Shown here: piece after piece, positions 1 through 10,571 of the stretch | Numbering within the stretch: position 1 is the stretch's first letter | Layout of the letters: the number at the start of each line of letters is the position of its first letter | Source of the DNA: [Synechococcus] sp. NIES-970 | GTDB taxonomy: Bacteria; Cyanobacteriota; Cyanobacteriia; Cyanobacteriales; MRBY01 | DNA: 64,000 nucleotides | NCBI GenBank assembly: GCA_002356215.1 | Contig: AP017959.1 | Coordinates: 682,001 to 746,000 of the forward strand | Direction: 5' to 3' | Translations under genes and position numbers: made by a program | The notes under the pieces: generated by a model | Database searches by the model: none | What the model was told of the DNA's origin: nothing | What the model saw: only the letters and a program-made list of their open reading frames with translations

Positions 1-2718
1 CAAGGTCTAGACCCACTCGAAGTTGCGGAGAGACAGCAATTCTATGGCCCCAATGAAATCCAAGGGGGACAGGGCCGAAATACCTGGGAAATTTTCCTCG
101 ATCAGTTTAAAAATATCATGCTGATCATGTTGATTGTGGTCGCCCTGATTTCTGGCCTCATTGATTTCGCGGAACTCCGTGCCCAGGCTCTGCCAGAGGG
201 GACGATTCCGTTCAAAGATACGATCGCCATCCTCGCCATTGTGATTTTGAATGGGTTACTGGGCTTTTTTCAAGAAAGTCGTGCGGAGAAAGCCCTGGCT
301 GCCCTTAAAAAAATGTCTTCTCCCCAGGTGCGGGTTTGCCGGGGTGGGCAAATTTTAGAAATTAAAGGAGCAGACCTTGTGCCCGGTGATGTGATGTTTA
401 TCGAAGCGGGCTCCCAGCTTAGCGCCGATGGTCTCGTCCTCGAAGCTGCCAATCTCCAGATCCGTGAATCTGCTTTAACTGGGGAAGCGAATCCTGTCAC
501 GAAACAATATCGGCCAGAGGGTCTGCCCTTGGAAACGCCCCTGGGCGATCGCCAAAATATGGTTTTTTCCGGCACCGAAGTGCTCCAGGGCCGCGGCAAA
601 ATTCTCGTCATTGCCACGGGCATGGCCACAGAACTCGGCAAAATTGCCCAAATGCTCGCAGCGGTCGAAACCAGCCAAACCCCCCTCCAAAAGCGGATGA
701 CCCACCTGGGTAAAATTCTTGTGACCAGCTCCCTCGTGTTGGTTTTCTTGGTGATCCTTTTGGGAACTCTCCAGGCAGGGAATTTTAGCAACCTCAAAAA
801 TCTCATTGAAGTTTCTTTGAGTATGGCCGTGGCCGTGGTTCCCGAAGGCCTCCCCGCCGTGATTACCGTCACCCTGGCCATCGGTACCCAACGGATGGTG
901 AAACGCAATGCCCTCATCCGGAAGTTACCCGCTGTGGAAACCCTCGGTTCCGTCGATACCATCTGTTCTGATAAAACAGGAACTCTCACCCAAAACAAAA
1001 TGGTGGTGCAGCGTCTGGAAACCCCAGCTAACTCCTTGACGGTGACTGGGGAGGGCTATGCCCCGATGGGGAATTTTTTGCTTCAGGATACGGCCCTAGA
1101 TTTAGCGCAACACCCAGAATTACAAATATTATTGCGGGCCTGCGTCCTCTGTAATGATGCGGTGTTAAGACAGGAAGCCCAGGAGTTTGTAATTATTGGT
1201 GATCCTACTGAGGGAGCTTTGCTCAGCTTGGCGGGGAAAGGGGGCTTTTTTGCGGAAACGCTCCAAGCGACATGGCCCCGCTTAGGAGAATTTCCCTTTT
1301 CTTCGGAACGGAAACGCATGAGCGTGATCTGTGAGATGCCCCCAGGGGAGCAGGCCGTAGAGGATAAACCCTACCTACTCTGTTGTAAGGGGTCACCAGA
1401 ATTGGTCTTAGAACGCTGCCAAAGCTATCAAACAGCCACGGGAATTTTCCCTCTGGAGGCCCGCGATCGAGCCGCAATCTTACAGCGCAACAACGAGATG
1501 GCCCAGGCGGGTTTGCGGGTTTTGGGATTTAGTCAACGTTATCTATCTGAAATTCCTGAAGCTCAAGCAGAGGCGATCGCCGAACAGGAAATGGTCTGGC
1601 TCGGTTTGGTGGGGATGCTGGATGCCCCCCGCCCGGAGGTCAAAGAAGCGGTGGCTAAATGTCGAGCCGCAGGGATTCGCCCTGTGATGATCACCGGCGA
1701 TCATCAGCTCACCGCCAAGGCGATCGCCCAAAAACTTGGCATTAGTGACCAAAAGGCCCAGGCCCTCACAGGGATCGAAATTAGCAAATTATCCCAGCCA
1801 GAACTTGAGGCGATCGTGGAAGAAGTCGATATCTACGCACGGGTTGCTCCAGAGCATAAACTGCGCATTGTCCAAGCCCTCCAACATCGCGGTAGATTTG
1901 TCGCCATGACCGGCGATGGCGTGAACGATGCCCCGGCCCTCAAGCAGGCAGACATTGGCATTGCCATGGGCATTACGGGTACAGATGTGAGCAAAGAAGC
2001 CAGTGATATGGTGCTCCTCGATGATAATTTCGCCACCATCGTCGCTGCTACCGAGGAAGGCCGGGTTGTATACACAAATATCCGCCACTTTATCCAATAC
2101 ATCCTCGGCAGCAATATTGGCGAAGTGATCACCATTGCCGCTTCCCCCCTACTGGGTTTATCTGTGCCCCTGATTCCGCTACAAATCCTCTGGATGAATC
2201 TGGTCACCGACGGGATCCCGGCCCTCGCCCTTGCCCTAGAGCCCGCCGAACCCAACGTCATGCAGCACCGCCCCTTTAATCCCCAAGAAAGTATATTTGC
2301 CCGGGGTTTAGGTGCGTATATTATCCGTATTGGCCTGATTTTTTCCGTGATTACCATTGCTCTCATGGCCTACAGCGCGGAGGCTTATCCCGAGACCTGG
2401 AAAACCATGGTCTTTACTACTCTCTGTCTGTCTCAGATGGGCCATGCGATCGCCGTGCGTTCTCGTACCCAATTTACCTTTACCAGCAATCCTTTCCGAA
2501 ATCCTTACTTAATCATTGCTGTGGTTGCCACGAGCATTTTGCAACTGATGCTGATCTATGTAGAGCCCCTACGGCTTTTCTTTGATACCCAACGCCTATC
2601 TAGTTCCCAACTTCTCCTTTGTCTTGGCGTGAGTTGTCTACTGTTCGGGTGGGTGGAGCTAGAAAAACTCATCATTCATTGGCACTGGACCCGAAAAAAT
2701 CCCTCAAAAAGCAGATGA
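1..2718 (+). CDS. P-type Ca2+-transporting ATPase (5' end outside window)
   Basis: Inner-membrane cation pump of the P2 (SERCA/PacL) class, which uses ATP to export Ca2+. The frame is open from base 1, so the true start lies upstream and at least 39 residues precede the first internal ATG at 118. Visible motifs are LTGE in the actuator domain, the phosphorylation site [16 protein letters not shown] in the hinge, and PEGL in M4. M5 carries SNIGEV and M6 carries NLVTDGIPA, matching the Ca2+ ligands Asn768, Glu771, Asn796, Thr799 and Asp800 of SERCA. The M8 ligand Glu908 appears replaced by Gln (LSQMGHA). A cyanobacterial PacL relative is the closest idea. Substrate is inferred from the family. 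Confidence 0.93.
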   Translation, partial: QGLDPLEVAERQQFYGPNEIQGGQGRNTWEIFLDQFKNIMLIMLIVVALISGLIDFAELRAQALPEGTIPFKDTIAILAIVILNGLLGFFQESRAEKALAALKKMSSPQVRVCRGGQILEIKGADLVPGDVMFIEAGSQLSADGLVLEAANLQIRESALTGEANPVTKQYRPEGLPLETPLGDRQNMVFSGTEVLQGRGKILVIATGMATELGKIAQMLAAVETSQTPLQKRMTHLGKILVTSSLVLVFLVILLGTLQAGNFSNLKNLIEVSLSMAVAVVPEGLPAVITVTLAIGTQRMVKRNALIRKLPAVETLGSVDTICSDKTGTLTQNKMVVQRLETPANSLTVTGEGYAPMGNFLLQDTALDLAQHPELQILLRACVLCNDAVLRQEAQEFVIIGDPTEGALLSLAGKGGFFAETLQATWPRLGEFPFSSERKRMSVICEMPPGEQAVEDKPYLLCCKGSPELVLERCQSYQTATGIFPLEARDRAAILQRNNEMAQAGLRVLGFSQRYLSEIPEAQAEAIAEQEMVWLGLVGMLDAPRPEVKEAVAKCRAAGIRPVMITGDHQLTAKAIAQKLGISDQKAQALTGIEISKLSQPELEAIVEEVDIYARVAPEHKLRIVQALQHRGRFVAMTGDGVNDAPALKQADIGIAMGITGTDVSKEASDMVLLDDNFATIVAATEEGRVVYTNIRHFIQYILGSNIGEVITIAASPLLGLSVPLIPLQILWMNLVTDGIPALALALEPAEPNVMQHRPFNPQESIFARGLGAYIIRIGLIFSVITIALMAYSAEAYPETWKTMVFTTLCLSQMGHAIAVRSRTQFTFTSNPFRNPYLIIAVVATSILQLMLIYVEPLRLFFDTQRLSSSQLLLCLGVSCLLFGWVELEKLIIHWHWTRKNPSKSR

Positions 2719-2745
2719 AAAACAACAAAAGTGAATCCGATTTCT

Positions 2746-2787
2746 GTATAGATCTTATCTGTTTTTAGGATTAGCCTTGGGTACTAT
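2746..2787 (+). promoter_or_regulatory. NtcA-like activated promoter of glnN
   Basis: GTA-N8-ATC at 2746-2759 resembles the nitrogen-control regulator site GTA-N8-TAC, with two mismatches in the right half. Exactly 22 bases later comes TACTAT at 2782-2787, which fits the TAN3T -10 box. This spacing is the classical layout of class II NtcA promoters. It lies 28 bases upstream of the chosen glnN start. The half-site is imperfect, so this is a candidate. Confidence 0.4.
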
Positions 2788-2815
2788 AGTGCGGTTAGAC
2801 CTACAGAAAAAACCT

Positions 2816-4990
2816 ATGACTGGAAACGCCGCCCGTGTCCAAGCGATTCAACAAATCACGAATCGTACGCCGATCAAGTGTGCACCGCCCATTAAACTCG
2901 ACGAAGTATGGGCGACCAATGTCTTTGACCTGAGCAAAATGCAGGCCAGCCTGCCCAAGTCCGTTTTTAAGTCCATCAAAAACACCATTACCTCTGGTGA
3001 AAAACTTGATCCTTCCATTGCTGATGCCGTAGCAACCGCGATGCGTGATTGGGCAATGGCAAAAGGGGCCCTCTACTATGCCCACGTCTTCTACCCGATG
3101 ACCAACTTGACTGCGGAAAAACATGACGGCTTCGTTTCCGTTCAAGGCGATGGCAAGGTCATTTCTGAATTTTCCGGTAAAGTGCTGGTCCAAGGGGAGC
3201 CTGATGGTTCCTCCTTCCCCAACGGTGGCATCCGTGACACCTTTGAGGCCCGGGGTTATACAGCTTGGGATGTGACCAGCCCGGCATACATCATGGAAAC
3301 CGAAAACGGTTCCACCCTCTGCATTCCCACTGTTTTCGTTTCTTGGACTGGGGAAGCCCTTGATAAGAAAGTGCCCTTGCTTCGTTCCATTGACGCGATG
3401 AACAAGGCGGCCCAAAAAGTTTTACGTCTGCTGGGTCATACAGAGATCGCCCGGGTGAATTCTAGCTGTGGTGCTGAACAAGAATATTTCCTCGTTGACT
3501 CTAACTTTGCTCACCAACGCCCTGACCTCCTTTTGGCGGGTCGTACCCTCTTTGGAAAATCGCCAGCTAAGGGTCAAGAGTTTGATGACCACTACTTTGG
3601 CGCAATTCCAGAACGGGTGCAGATCTTTATGCAGGATGTGGAAGCTCAACTCTACAAGCTCGGCATCCCCGCTAAAACGCGCCACAATGAAGTTGCTCCC
3701 GGTCAGTTTGAAATTGCCCCTGTGTTTGAAGCTGCCAACGTCGCCAGTGACCACCAACAGATGATCATGACGACCCTAAAAACCACAGCGAAAAAGCATG
3801 GTTTTATGTGTCTGCTTCACGAAAAACCTTTTGCTGGCATCAATGGTTCTGGTAAGCACGTGAACTGGTCTGTGGGTAATGCAACCCAAGGCAACCTCCT
3901 TGATCCTGGGGATTCTCCCCATGATAATGCCCAGTTCCTCGTCTTCTGTGGTGCGGTCATTCGGGGTGTCCATAAGTTTGGGCCTCTGATGCGGGCAGTG
4001 ATCGCCAATGCCAGCAATGACCACCGCCTTGGGGCCAACGAAGCGCCCCCAGCGATTATGTCGGTTTACCTCGGCTCCCAGTTGGAGGAAGTTTTTGAAC
4101 AAATCAAAAATGGCTCTGTGTCTGAGTCGAAAAAGCGGGGTGTGATGGATCTCGGTGTAGCGGTATTGCCAGAGCTCACAAAAGATGCCGGCGATCGCAA
4201 CCGTACTTCTCCCTTTGCTTTTACCGGAAACCGCTTTGAGTTCCGGGCTGTGGGTTCGAGCCAGTCTGTATCTGGGCCCCTAGTGGCACTAAATACCATC
4301 CTCGCTGATTCTCTAGAGTGGATCGGCGATCGCCTCGAGAGCGAATTGGCCAAAGGCCTAGAGGTAAGCGAAGCGATCCTCACCGTCCTCAAGGAAATCA
4401 TGAATGACCATAGCGCCGTTATTTTTGGTGGTAATGGCTATTCTGAAGAGTGGCATAGAGAAGCCGTTGAAGAGCGGGGTCTGCGCAATTTACCGACGAC
4501 CGCTGATGCCTTGCCTGTGCTAAAAGAGCCGGAAGTCGAAGCCCTCTTTGAAAAACTGCAAGTGCTGACCCCCGTCGAACTCGAAAGCCGCTTCGAGGTC
4601 TATGCCGAGCAGTACATCAACTCCATCGAAGTCGAAGCCAAGCTTGTCATGAACATGGCGAAGACCATGGTTTACCCCGCTGCGGTGGAATATCTCTCCA
4701 AACTCTCGGGGACGATTTCCGCCCTGGTCGGCCTCGGCATTTCTCTGGATAAGAAGAATGCAGAAACCGTTGCAAATCTCACCAATGCCTTGATGGTCGC
4801 CACCGAAAATCTCAGCGCCGCTTTTGCCAAAGATGATTTTGCTTCCACAGAAGAGCACATGCATTATTGTGCCAATACCATTTGTCCTCTGATGAATGAT
4901 GTCCGGAGCTATGCAGACCAATTGGAAAGCGAGCTACCCGATAGCTTCTGGCCCTTACCCACCTACCAAGAAATGCTGTTTATCAAATAG
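2816..4990 (+). CDS. glnN: Glutamine synthetase type III (GlnN)
   Basis: Condenses ammonium with glutamate using ATP; this is the large GSIII isoform that many cyanobacteria carry beside GlnA and induce under nitrogen starvation. The ATG at 2816 gives 724 residues, the usual GSIII length; an in-frame TTG at 2777 would lie upstream of the probable -10 box, so I reject it. Recognisable GSIII stretches include the N-terminal region starting [43 protein letters not shown] and [14 protein letters not shown] terminator follows 40 bases after the stop, so the gene is probably monocistronic. The NtcA-like site upstream agrees with nitrogen control. Confidence 0.96.
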   Translation: MTGNAARVQAIQQITNRTPIKCAPPIKLDEVWATNVFDLSKMQASLPKSVFKSIKNTITSGEKLDPSIADAVATAMRDWAMAKGALYYAHVFYPMTNLTAEKHDGFVSVQGDGKVISEFSGKVLVQGEPDGSSFPNGGIRDTFEARGYTAWDVTSPAYIMETENGSTLCIPTVFVSWTGEALDKKVPLLRSIDAMNKAAQKVLRLLGHTEIARVNSSCGAEQEYFLVDSNFAHQRPDLLLAGRTLFGKSPAKGQEFDDHYFGAIPERVQIFMQDVEAQLYKLGIPAKTRHNEVAPGQFEIAPVFEAANVASDHQQMIMTTLKTTAKKHGFMCLLHEKPFAGINGSGKHVNWSVGNATQGNLLDPGDSPHDNAQFLVFCGAVIRGVHKFGPLMRAVIANASNDHRLGANEAPPAIMSVYLGSQLEEVFEQIKNGSVSESKKRGVMDLGVAVLPELTKDAGDRNRTSPFAFTGNRFEFRAVGSSQSVSGPLVALNTILADSLEWIGDRLESELAKGLEVSEAILTVLKEIMNDHSAVIFGGNGYSEEWHREAVEERGLRNLPTTADALPVLKEPEVEALFEKLQVLTPVELESRFEVYAEQYINSIEVEAKLVMNMAKTMVYPAAVEYLSKLSGTISALVGLGISLDKKNAETVANLTNALMVATENLSAAFAKDDFASTEEHMHYCANTICPLMNDVRSYADQLESELPDSFWPLPTYQEMLFIK

Positions 4991-5030
4991 ATAATCGTTA
5001 TTCTTGCTGGAACATTAAGTCGTTTTGTTT

Positions 5031-5056
5031 AACCCCTCCAGATTGAGGGGTTTTTT
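5031..5056 (+). terminator. Rho-independent terminator of glnN
   Basis: AACCCCTC and GAGGGGTT form an 8-bp stem around a six-base loop, followed by a run of T. It lies about 40 bases after the glnN stop. Confidence 0.85.
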
Positions 5057-5196
5057 ATTATTGTCCGCAAGTCAAATCCCCCCAGAGCAGTGAAAAATTT
5101 TCTCCCTCTGGCCACAGGAATGGCACAAATCAGACCCGAAAAAAATAGCTCACACTGACTGATAGGAGAGTTATTGCTTCCCAGAGCCACTTTTGG

Positions 5197-6156
5197 TTAG
5201 GTCGTATGGATAACGTTTGCGGGTAAATCTTGGTAGAGGGGGGTGCTGAGATAGCGTTCACCATAGCTCGGTTGAATCACCACAATCAGCTTGCCACTAT
5301 TTTCGGGACGTTGGGCGACTTTAATGGCCGCGCAGAGGGCCGCCCCCGTAGAAATGCCTGATAAAATGCCCTCTTCCCGGGCTAGACGCCGCCCAAAGTT
5401 AATCGCGGCTTCGTCGGTCACAGTCACGACTTCGTCGATAATCTCTTGGTTCAAGACACTCGGCACAAATCCGGCACCAATGCCTTGGATTTTGTGGGGG
5501 CCGGGTTTTCCGCCGGATAGAACGGGGCTATTGGCTGGTTCTACGGCGATCGCCTGGCATTCGGGCTTATATTTTTTCAAAACCTCAGCAATACCTGTAA
5601 TCGTGCCACCGGTACCAACTCCCGCAACAATGATGTCCACCTTACCGGCGGTATCTTCCCAAATTTCGAGGGCTGTGGTTTTACGGTGGGCATCGGGATT
5701 AGCCAGATTATTAAACTGCTGCAACATGTAGGCGTCGGGCAGGGTATCGACGATCTCTTGGGCTCTGGTAATGCAGGCGCTCATCCCAGCTTCCCCAGAG
5801 GTCAGCTCGAGCTGTGCTCCATAGGCCAAAAGCATCGCTCGACGCTCAACACTCATTGTTTCTGGCATGGTCAAAATGAGTTTATAACCCTTCGCTGCCG
5901 CTGCCATGGCAAGGGCAATGCCAGTGTTGCCCGAGGTGGGTTCTACAAGAATTGTTTTGCCTGGGGTAATTTCTCCAGCGGCTTCTGCTGCTTCGATCAT
6001 GTTGACCCCGATCCGGTCTTTAACTGAGGCGGCTGGGTTCATCCCCTCTAGTTTGATCACCACCTGAGCGACGCAATTTTCCTGATCAGGAATGCGATTC
6101 AACTGCACAAGGGGGGTTTTGCCTACTAATTCGGTAATGTTCTTGGCAATTTTCAT
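5197..6156 (-). CDS. cysK: Cysteine synthase A (O-acetylserine sulfhydrylase)
   Basis: PLP enzyme making cysteine from O-acetylserine and sulfide in the cytoplasm. The ATG at 6156 gives 319 residues beginning [16 protein letters not shown], the normal CysK start; the open frame continues 41 codons upstream but that extension has no family counterpart. The PLP lysine is in NPAASVKDR (Lys46), the substrate loop is PTSGNTG (73-79) and the phosphate-binding loop is [11 protein letters not shown] good -10 box (TATAAT on the minus strand, 6208-6213) lies about 50 bases upstream. The gene is convergent with glnN. A cystathionine beta-synthase is excluded by the length. Confidence 0.95.
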   Translation of the reverse strand: MKIAKNITELVGKTPLVQLNRIPDQENCVAQVVIKLEGMNPAASVKDRIGVNMIEAAEAAGEITPGKTILVEPTSGNTGIALAMAAAAKGYKLILTMPETMSVERRAMLLAYGAQLELTSGEAGMSACITRAQEIVDTLPDAYMLQQFNNLANPDAHRKTTALEIWEDTAGKVDIIVAGVGTGGTITGIAEVLKKYKPECQAIAVEPANSPVLSGGKPGPHKIQGIGAGFVPSVLNQEIIDEVVTVTDEAAINFGRRLAREEGILSGISTGAALCAAIKVAQRPENSGKLIVVIQPSYGERYLSTPLYQDLPANVIHTT

Positions 6157-6207
6157 AGTGGAGGAGGGGGGCTGGATCGGGGCAGAAAAAATAGGAACCG
6201 ATAGCCT

Positions 6208-6213
6208 ATTATA
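6208..6213 (-). promoter_or_regulatory. -10 box of cysK
   Basis: Perfect TATAAT on the minus strand, about 52 bases upstream of the cysK ATG. No convincing -35 element is seen at the usual spacing. Confidence 0.45.
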
Positions 6214-6282
6214 AAGGCCGATTCCCTGAAAATATGTGCACCGAATTGTTTCGGGTAAATTGGCGATCGCCAGGGACAAATT

Positions 6283-6654
6283 CTAGGCCGGATCGAGGCT
6301 GTGGCGCTGGAGATCTTCGCGGCGGACTATCTCCAGGGCTTTGGCATGGGTTGCTTCAAGGATCACAGGGGGCGCGACCCCGATTTCGAAGGCCTCTTGC
6401 CAACGGGCAGCACAGAGACACCAGCGATCGCCCGGTTTGAGGCCCGGAAAATTGTATTGGGGCATCGGTGTACTCAAATCGTTTCCCTGATTTTTGGTGA
6501 AATCTAAAAAAGCAGCCGTCATCTGGGCACAGACCACATGGCGACCAAAATCATTGGCCCCGGTGGTGCAACAGCCATCTCGATAAAAACCCGTCATCGG
6601 GTCTGTACTACAGGGCTGGAGGGTTGTGCCTAAAACATTTTTTGCCTCGGTCAT
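6283..6654 (-). CDS. DUF2237 family protein
   Basis: A 123-residue soluble protein that I recognise as the DUF2237 family from its cysteine-rich pattern: NVLGTTLQPCS, GFYRDGCC, HVVCAQMT, FLDFTKNQGNDLSTP and GDRWCLCAARWQEA. The family is widespread in bacteria and has no established function. Cysteines occur at the N-terminal Cys16 area, the CC pair and the WCLC motif, which might hold a metal or disulfides; that is inference. Transcribed in the same direction as the neighbouring cysK but separated from it by a promoter-like element, so it is probably a separate unit. Confidence 0.85.
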   Translation of the reverse strand: MTEAKNVLGTTLQPCSTDPMTGFYRDGCCTTGANDFGRHVVCAQMTAAFLDFTKNQGNDLSTPMPQYNFPGLKPGDRWCLCAARWQEAFEIGVAPPVILEATHAKALEIVRREDLQRHSLDPA

Positions 6655-6701
6655 GGTCGTGGGCTCCTCTAGAAACGAAGGGGGCTCTAAACTCGGGGGA
6701 A

Positions 6702-8171
6702 TTAGCGAGATTTAGATAGGCTGGCGGTGGGGGGCTTGGCTTTGGCTTTAAGGGCATGGCGAGGGGTCACCACCCAGCGACGTTGACCCCGATAGGTGCT
6801 GTCGAGGGCGACAATGACGATCAAGATCTTCACCACAAAAAAGAAAGGTGAAATTAGGGTATAAAACCAGCCTTCCCGGTGCCAGATGGAACGGCCATTG
6901 GCGATTGTTGCTTGCAAATGATTACAGAGCAAAGATAGACCCATCACCGCAAAATTGTAGATCAAAAACCACTGTGGTACATCCCTCGGCCAGATCCAAT
7001 GGTGAACTGTTAAGGCAAAAATTTGAATGGCGATCGCATGGAAAAAGCTGGAATAGAGCAGCATAATCACCCAACAGGCTTTTTGCCCAAGGTCTAAGCC
7101 TTGCCAAAATAACAGCTTAAATTGATATTTCAAGGCTACCTCTAGCCAACCTTGGGTCCAACGTTGCCGCTGTGACCAAAAAGCCTTCAGGTCAACTGGG
7201 GCTAATTCGTAGGAAATAATTTCTGGGTCATGGACAATGCGGACGCCATGGCTGAGGCCACGGAGAGTCGCATCAATATCTTCGGTGAGCATGCGATCGC
7301 AAAATTCTAGCCCCTGTAAAACCCCTGTCCGCCAATAGCCATTGGACCCACCAAATAAGGCCGTATCCACCAATAGCGATCGCGCCGGATGGCTCACCCC
7401 ATAGAGACAATCAAACTCAACGGCGATCCAGCGGGTCAGCCAATTTTTGCGGTGATTCCGGATAATATTGCGACCTTGAACCACATCATAATTACCGCCG
7501 CGGAGCCAAGCCCAAGCCCTGGCTAAGGCATCCCCTGTTGGCCAATGGTCGGCATCAAAAATACAGGTCATCTCCCCTGTGACCACGGCAAGGGCTGCAT
7601 TTAAGTTTTCGGCCTTGGAGTGACTCCCCTGGACGTGGAGCAGACGAAGTTCTGGGTATTGGGCCGCGAGATCCCACAGTTCTGCTTCTACTGGGAGAAA
7701 ATGGGGCGTGTTATAGGCCAAAATTAGCTCTAATCCCCCCTCTGGGCGGATCAACCGCTGCAAAATTTGTGTGAGGGTCTCAAGAATAATCTCTTGTTCA
7801 TTGGGCAGATAGGCCACAACGATCACACTGCACTTTGGTGTGGGTCCGTCAAGCAGCATTTGCCCGGCCATGCTCCCCCGAGGTCTAATGCTTTTTTTTT
7901 TGCTTAGTAGAGCTTGGAGCAAGCCCCGTTCAGGGCGTAGGCGTGGAAAACGCCACCAGAGGATCATGCAGACTGCTTCTAGGGTGAGGACTAATGCCGC
8001 CACCAAATACAGGCTCGCAATAAAAGCGTACAACCAAGTTAACGACCACCCCTGCTCCCAGAGAAAGTGGTAAAAGCCGATGGGGATTAGTAGCCAAAAA
8101 AAGAGACTAAAACCCATCGGTAGCGAGAAGATCGAGATCAATCGACGCTTCGGAAATTGAGATATTTCCAT
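6702..8171 (-). CDS. Membrane glycosyltransferase family 2 (cellulose-synthase-like)
   Basis: Processive-type inner-membrane glycosyltransferase of 489 residues. Two transmembrane segments lie within about residues 15-75, followed by a cytoplasmic GT-A domain and then C-terminal membrane helices at about 350-460. The catalytic signatures of the cellulose synthase/hyaluronan synthase superfamily are present: DADHWP (DxD), TEDID (the TED motif) and QRQRWTQGW (QxxRW). The polymer cannot be told from sequence; there is no PilZ domain and no BcsB, BcsZ or other exopolysaccharide gene nearby. It is therefore a lone synthase, possibly making an exopolysaccharide or transferring a glucan or glycolipid. 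Confidence 0.88.
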   Translation of the reverse strand: MEISQFPKRRLISIFSLPMGFSLFFWLLIPIGFYHFLWEQGWSLTWLYAFIASLYLVAALVLTLEAVCMILWWRFPRLRPERGLLQALLSKKKSIRPRGSMAGQMLLDGPTPKCSVIVVAYLPNEQEIILETLTQILQRLIRPEGGLELILAYNTPHFLPVEAELWDLAAQYPELRLLHVQGSHSKAENLNAALAVVTGEMTCIFDADHWPTGDALARAWAWLRGGNYDVVQGRNIIRNHRKNWLTRWIAVEFDCLYGVSHPARSLLVDTALFGGSNGYWRTGVLQGLEFCDRMLTEDIDATLRGLSHGVRIVHDPEIISYELAPVDLKAFWSQRQRWTQGWLEVALKYQFKLLFWQGLDLGQKACWVIMLLYSSFFHAIAIQIFALTVHHWIWPRDVPQWFLIYNFAVMGLSLLCNHLQATIANGRSIWHREGWFYTLISPFFFVVKILIVIVALDSTYRGQRRWVVTPRHALKAKAKPPTASLSKSR

Positions 8172-8343
8172 AGATTGTGGGTGAATTTGCTCAGGGGCTG
8201 AGGGAGATTGGACTTGGAGATGAAAACGAAATTTGTGATGGATGATCGGCTAAATAAGGGTGCTTGGTTTAGTGTTAGCTAAATATTACCGCCACATTTA
8301 TTCACTTGCTCCGAGTTGCTTGGGGAATTATCAGGCGATCGCC

Positions 8344-8379
8344 TTGCGGCAACCGCTCCATAAAGGTTTGCTGCCGCAA
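8344..8379 (-). terminator. Hairpin just after chlD
   Basis: TTGCGGCA at 8344-8351 pairs with TGCCGCAA at 8372-8379, and the pairing extends inward as ACC/GGT with a small bulge. It abuts the chlD stop codon. There is no T-tract, so termination is only suspected; it could instead stabilise the mRNA end. Confidence 0.35.
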
Positions 8380-10428
8380 TTAAATTTCGGCCATTGCACC
8401 CTTTGCCATGGCGGCGATCGCCTGATCCGTCGCTTTAGGGAGACGGTAATATTTACCGCCCGCTTTAGTGGCCAATTCTTTACCGAAACCAGAGGAGATA
8501 AATTTCTTCTCGGTGTCAATAATCAAGAGTTTCATGCCAGAAGCGCGGATTTTTCCGGCAATATTCAACAGTTCTTCCTTAATATCCGGCTTTTCTTCTC
8601 CTTCCTCTGGTTGTTCACCGAGAGAGCGAGATAAAGGAATGTTGCCTCGACCATCGGTGATGGCGACAATAACCACCTCACCCACATCCCCAGACATCTG
8701 GGCATTGACGCCGATATGGACGGCTTGGGTAAGACCATGGGAGAGGGGGGAACCACCACCACAGGGCAACGTTTCCAATCTGTTTCGCGCCAGGGTAATG
8801 GAACGGGTCGGTGGCAAAAGCACCTCTGCCATTTCTCCCCGGAAGGGAATCAGGGCAATTTGGTCACGGTTTTCGTAGGCTTCCGTCAAAAGACGCATCA
8901 CCGCACCTTTTGCCGCCTGCATCCGGTTTAAGGCCATAGAACCCGACGCATCCACCAGGAAGATCATCAGGGCCCCTGCTTTGCGAGCCATCCGCTTCGA
9001 GCGCAAATCCCCCTGTTCCACAATAACTTTACGGTCTGGGTATTTTAAGCGGCGGGCTTTTTGGTAAGGAGCCGCCGCCCGGAGTGTCGCATCCACCGCA
9101 ATGCGGCGCACTTTGCCACGGGGTAACATTGGTTTGATATAGCGGCCCCGGTCATCGGAAAAAATCAGCCCCCGTTTCCCAGAATTGCCTTTATTTTGGG
9201 TCATCTGAGCAAAAGCTAAAATGCTCGGGTCAAGGATTACGCCCTCTGGGTCAAAGACAAATTCCTCGGGAATGGTCGGCTCCTGTTCAGCCTGTTCCTC
9301 CTGATCTTCATCTTGGTCATCGTCTTTGTCCTCTTGGTCCTCGTCATCCTGGGACTGATCATCCTCATCTTGCTGATCATCCTGGGACTGTGGTGGAGGC
9401 GGCGGCGGGGGCGGCTGCATGTCCTCATCTTCTGGGGTGGGAATTGTTGTCGCCCTGGGTAAAATTACCAATTCCACCGCCGTGCGTAGATCATCGGCAA
9501 TCACCACATTACGACCATCCAGGGCCGCCGCTGCCATGGCGACACGCACCGCAAACAGTTCTGCCCGGTGACCTTCGACACTGCCCCGAACAGCTTCGTT
9601 CACGAGGTATGCGACTTGATCTGTGCTGATTTTGACTTCCTTGAGCCATTCCCGGGCGAGAATAATCTGGGTACGCAGGGCATCGAGGTCTTCTTCATAG
9701 CTCTGGAGGAAATCTTTGGGGGCGGTGGCATATTGCACCACTTGCTCTACGGCGGCAACCCGCTCTTCGAGGCTGAGGGGGCGATCGGCGGATAGGGTCA
9801 CAGCAATGCGATCGCGTAAATGCTCTCTTAAATTACCTTCCTCGGGGTTATAGGTGGCGATGAGCAGGGGACGACAGGGGTGAGAAAAACTAATGCCTTC
9901 CCGTTCAATGACGTTGCGTCCTTCGGTGAGTACCGTCAGCAGTTGGTTGGCGATTTGGTCATCAAGGAGGTTAATTTCATCGATATACAGCACACCCCGG
10001 TGGGCCTGGGCCAATAGCCCTGGTTGAAAAACAGGCTCCCCCTGGCGGACAGAAGCTTCCACATCCACCGAACCCAGGAGACGATCTTCGGTGACACCGA
10101 GGGGAATTTGCACAAAAGGTGCAGCGATGACTTCGGTGGGAATATTTTCTGTCGGCACATCACCGTAGGTGGCGTCGGTGAGGTCATCCCAGTCGCTGCG
10201 GTTATTAACGTCGCAGTGGTAGGGATTATCTTTGATAATTTCGATGGGGGGCAGAAGGGAGTGAATGCCCCGCGCCATCACGGATTTAGCTGTGCCCCGT
10301 TTACCGGCGATCGCCACCCCCCCAAGAACTGGATCGACAGCCCCCAGTAACAGAGCAGTTTTGATTACATCCTGACCGACCACCGCAGTCAACGGAAAAC
10401 TTGTACGAGATGTCGTTAATGTAGGCAT
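8380..10428 (-). CDS. chlD: Magnesium chelatase subunit D
   Basis: Subunit of the ATP-dependent chelatase that inserts Mg2+ into protoporphyrin IX, the first committed step to chlorophyll; it acts with ChlI and ChlH. The protein has 682 residues. An AAA+ domain comes first, with a Walker A-like AGKRGTAKS at 41-49. A proline run at about 336-345 leads into a very acidic Asp/Glu/Gln linker to about residue 388. A C-terminal von Willebrand A domain has the MIDAS motif DASGS near residue 495. This order is diagnostic for ChlD. It is downstream of tpiA on the same strand with a 143-base gap. Confidence 0.96.
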   Translation of the reverse strand: MPTLTTSRTSFPLTAVVGQDVIKTALLLGAVDPVLGGVAIAGKRGTAKSVMARGIHSLLPPIEIIKDNPYHCDVNNRSDWDDLTDATYGDVPTENIPTEVIAAPFVQIPLGVTEDRLLGSVDVEASVRQGEPVFQPGLLAQAHRGVLYIDEINLLDDQIANQLLTVLTEGRNVIEREGISFSHPCRPLLIATYNPEEGNLREHLRDRIAVTLSADRPLSLEERVAAVEQVVQYATAPKDFLQSYEEDLDALRTQIILAREWLKEVKISTDQVAYLVNEAVRGSVEGHRAELFAVRVAMAAAALDGRNVVIADDLRTAVELVILPRATTIPTPEDEDMQPPPPPPPPQSQDDQQDEDDQSQDDEDQEDKDDDQDEDQEEQAEQEPTIPEEFVFDPEGVILDPSILAFAQMTQNKGNSGKRGLIFSDDRGRYIKPMLPRGKVRRIAVDATLRAAAPYQKARRLKYPDRKVIVEQGDLRSKRMARKAGALMIFLVDASGSMALNRMQAAKGAVMRLLTEAYENRDQIALIPFRGEMAEVLLPPTRSITLARNRLETLPCGGGSPLSHGLTQAVHIGVNAQMSGDVGEVVIVAITDGRGNIPLSRSLGEQPEEGEEKPDIKEELLNIAGKIRASGMKLLIIDTEKKFISSGFGKELATKAGGKYYRLPKATDQAIAAMAKGAMAEI

Positions 10429-10526
10429 CTATCTAGGAAATTTTTATAAAAAATAGAATTTAAAAAGGTGCTTGTAAAAGTAAGGAAAAAAGTCCCAGTT
10501 TTGAGATTCTTCCCCTTCGACCTTGT

Positions 10527-10550
10527 GGGGATTTACCAAAGGTAAACCCC
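10527..10550. repeat. Hairpin in the tpiA-chlD gap
   Basis: GGGG-A-TTTACC at 10527-10537 pairs with GGTAAACCCC at 10541-10550 around an AAA loop, giving a 10-bp stem with one bulged A. There is no T-run on either strand. It could attenuate or process a tpiA-chlD transcript on the minus strand. Confidence 0.5.
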
Positions 10551-10571
10551 GACTAAAATCATGCTTAATCG

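Noticed and set aside
270-998. Long minus-strand frame inside the Ca2+-ATPase gene
   Set aside because: It is the shadow of a conserved gene; its translation has no domain pattern and is rich in Arg, Ser and Thr as antisense frames often are.
2777-2815. TTG start giving a 737-residue GlnN
   Set aside because: The TTG lies upstream of the probable -10 box, and the family length of 724 fits the ATG at 2816.
4991-5196. Possible tRNA 3' end in the glnN-cysK gap
   Set aside because: The stretch AAGTCAAATCCCCCC resembles a T-arm, but no matching acceptor or anticodon arms exist.
8260-8634. 124-codon plus-strand frame over the chlD 3' end
   Set aside because: Mostly antisense to the conserved VWA domain of ChlD; no independent support.
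9237-9428. 63-codon minus-strand frame in the chlD linker
   Set aside because: Arg/Lys/Met-rich translation produced by the repetitive acidic linker read in another frame.
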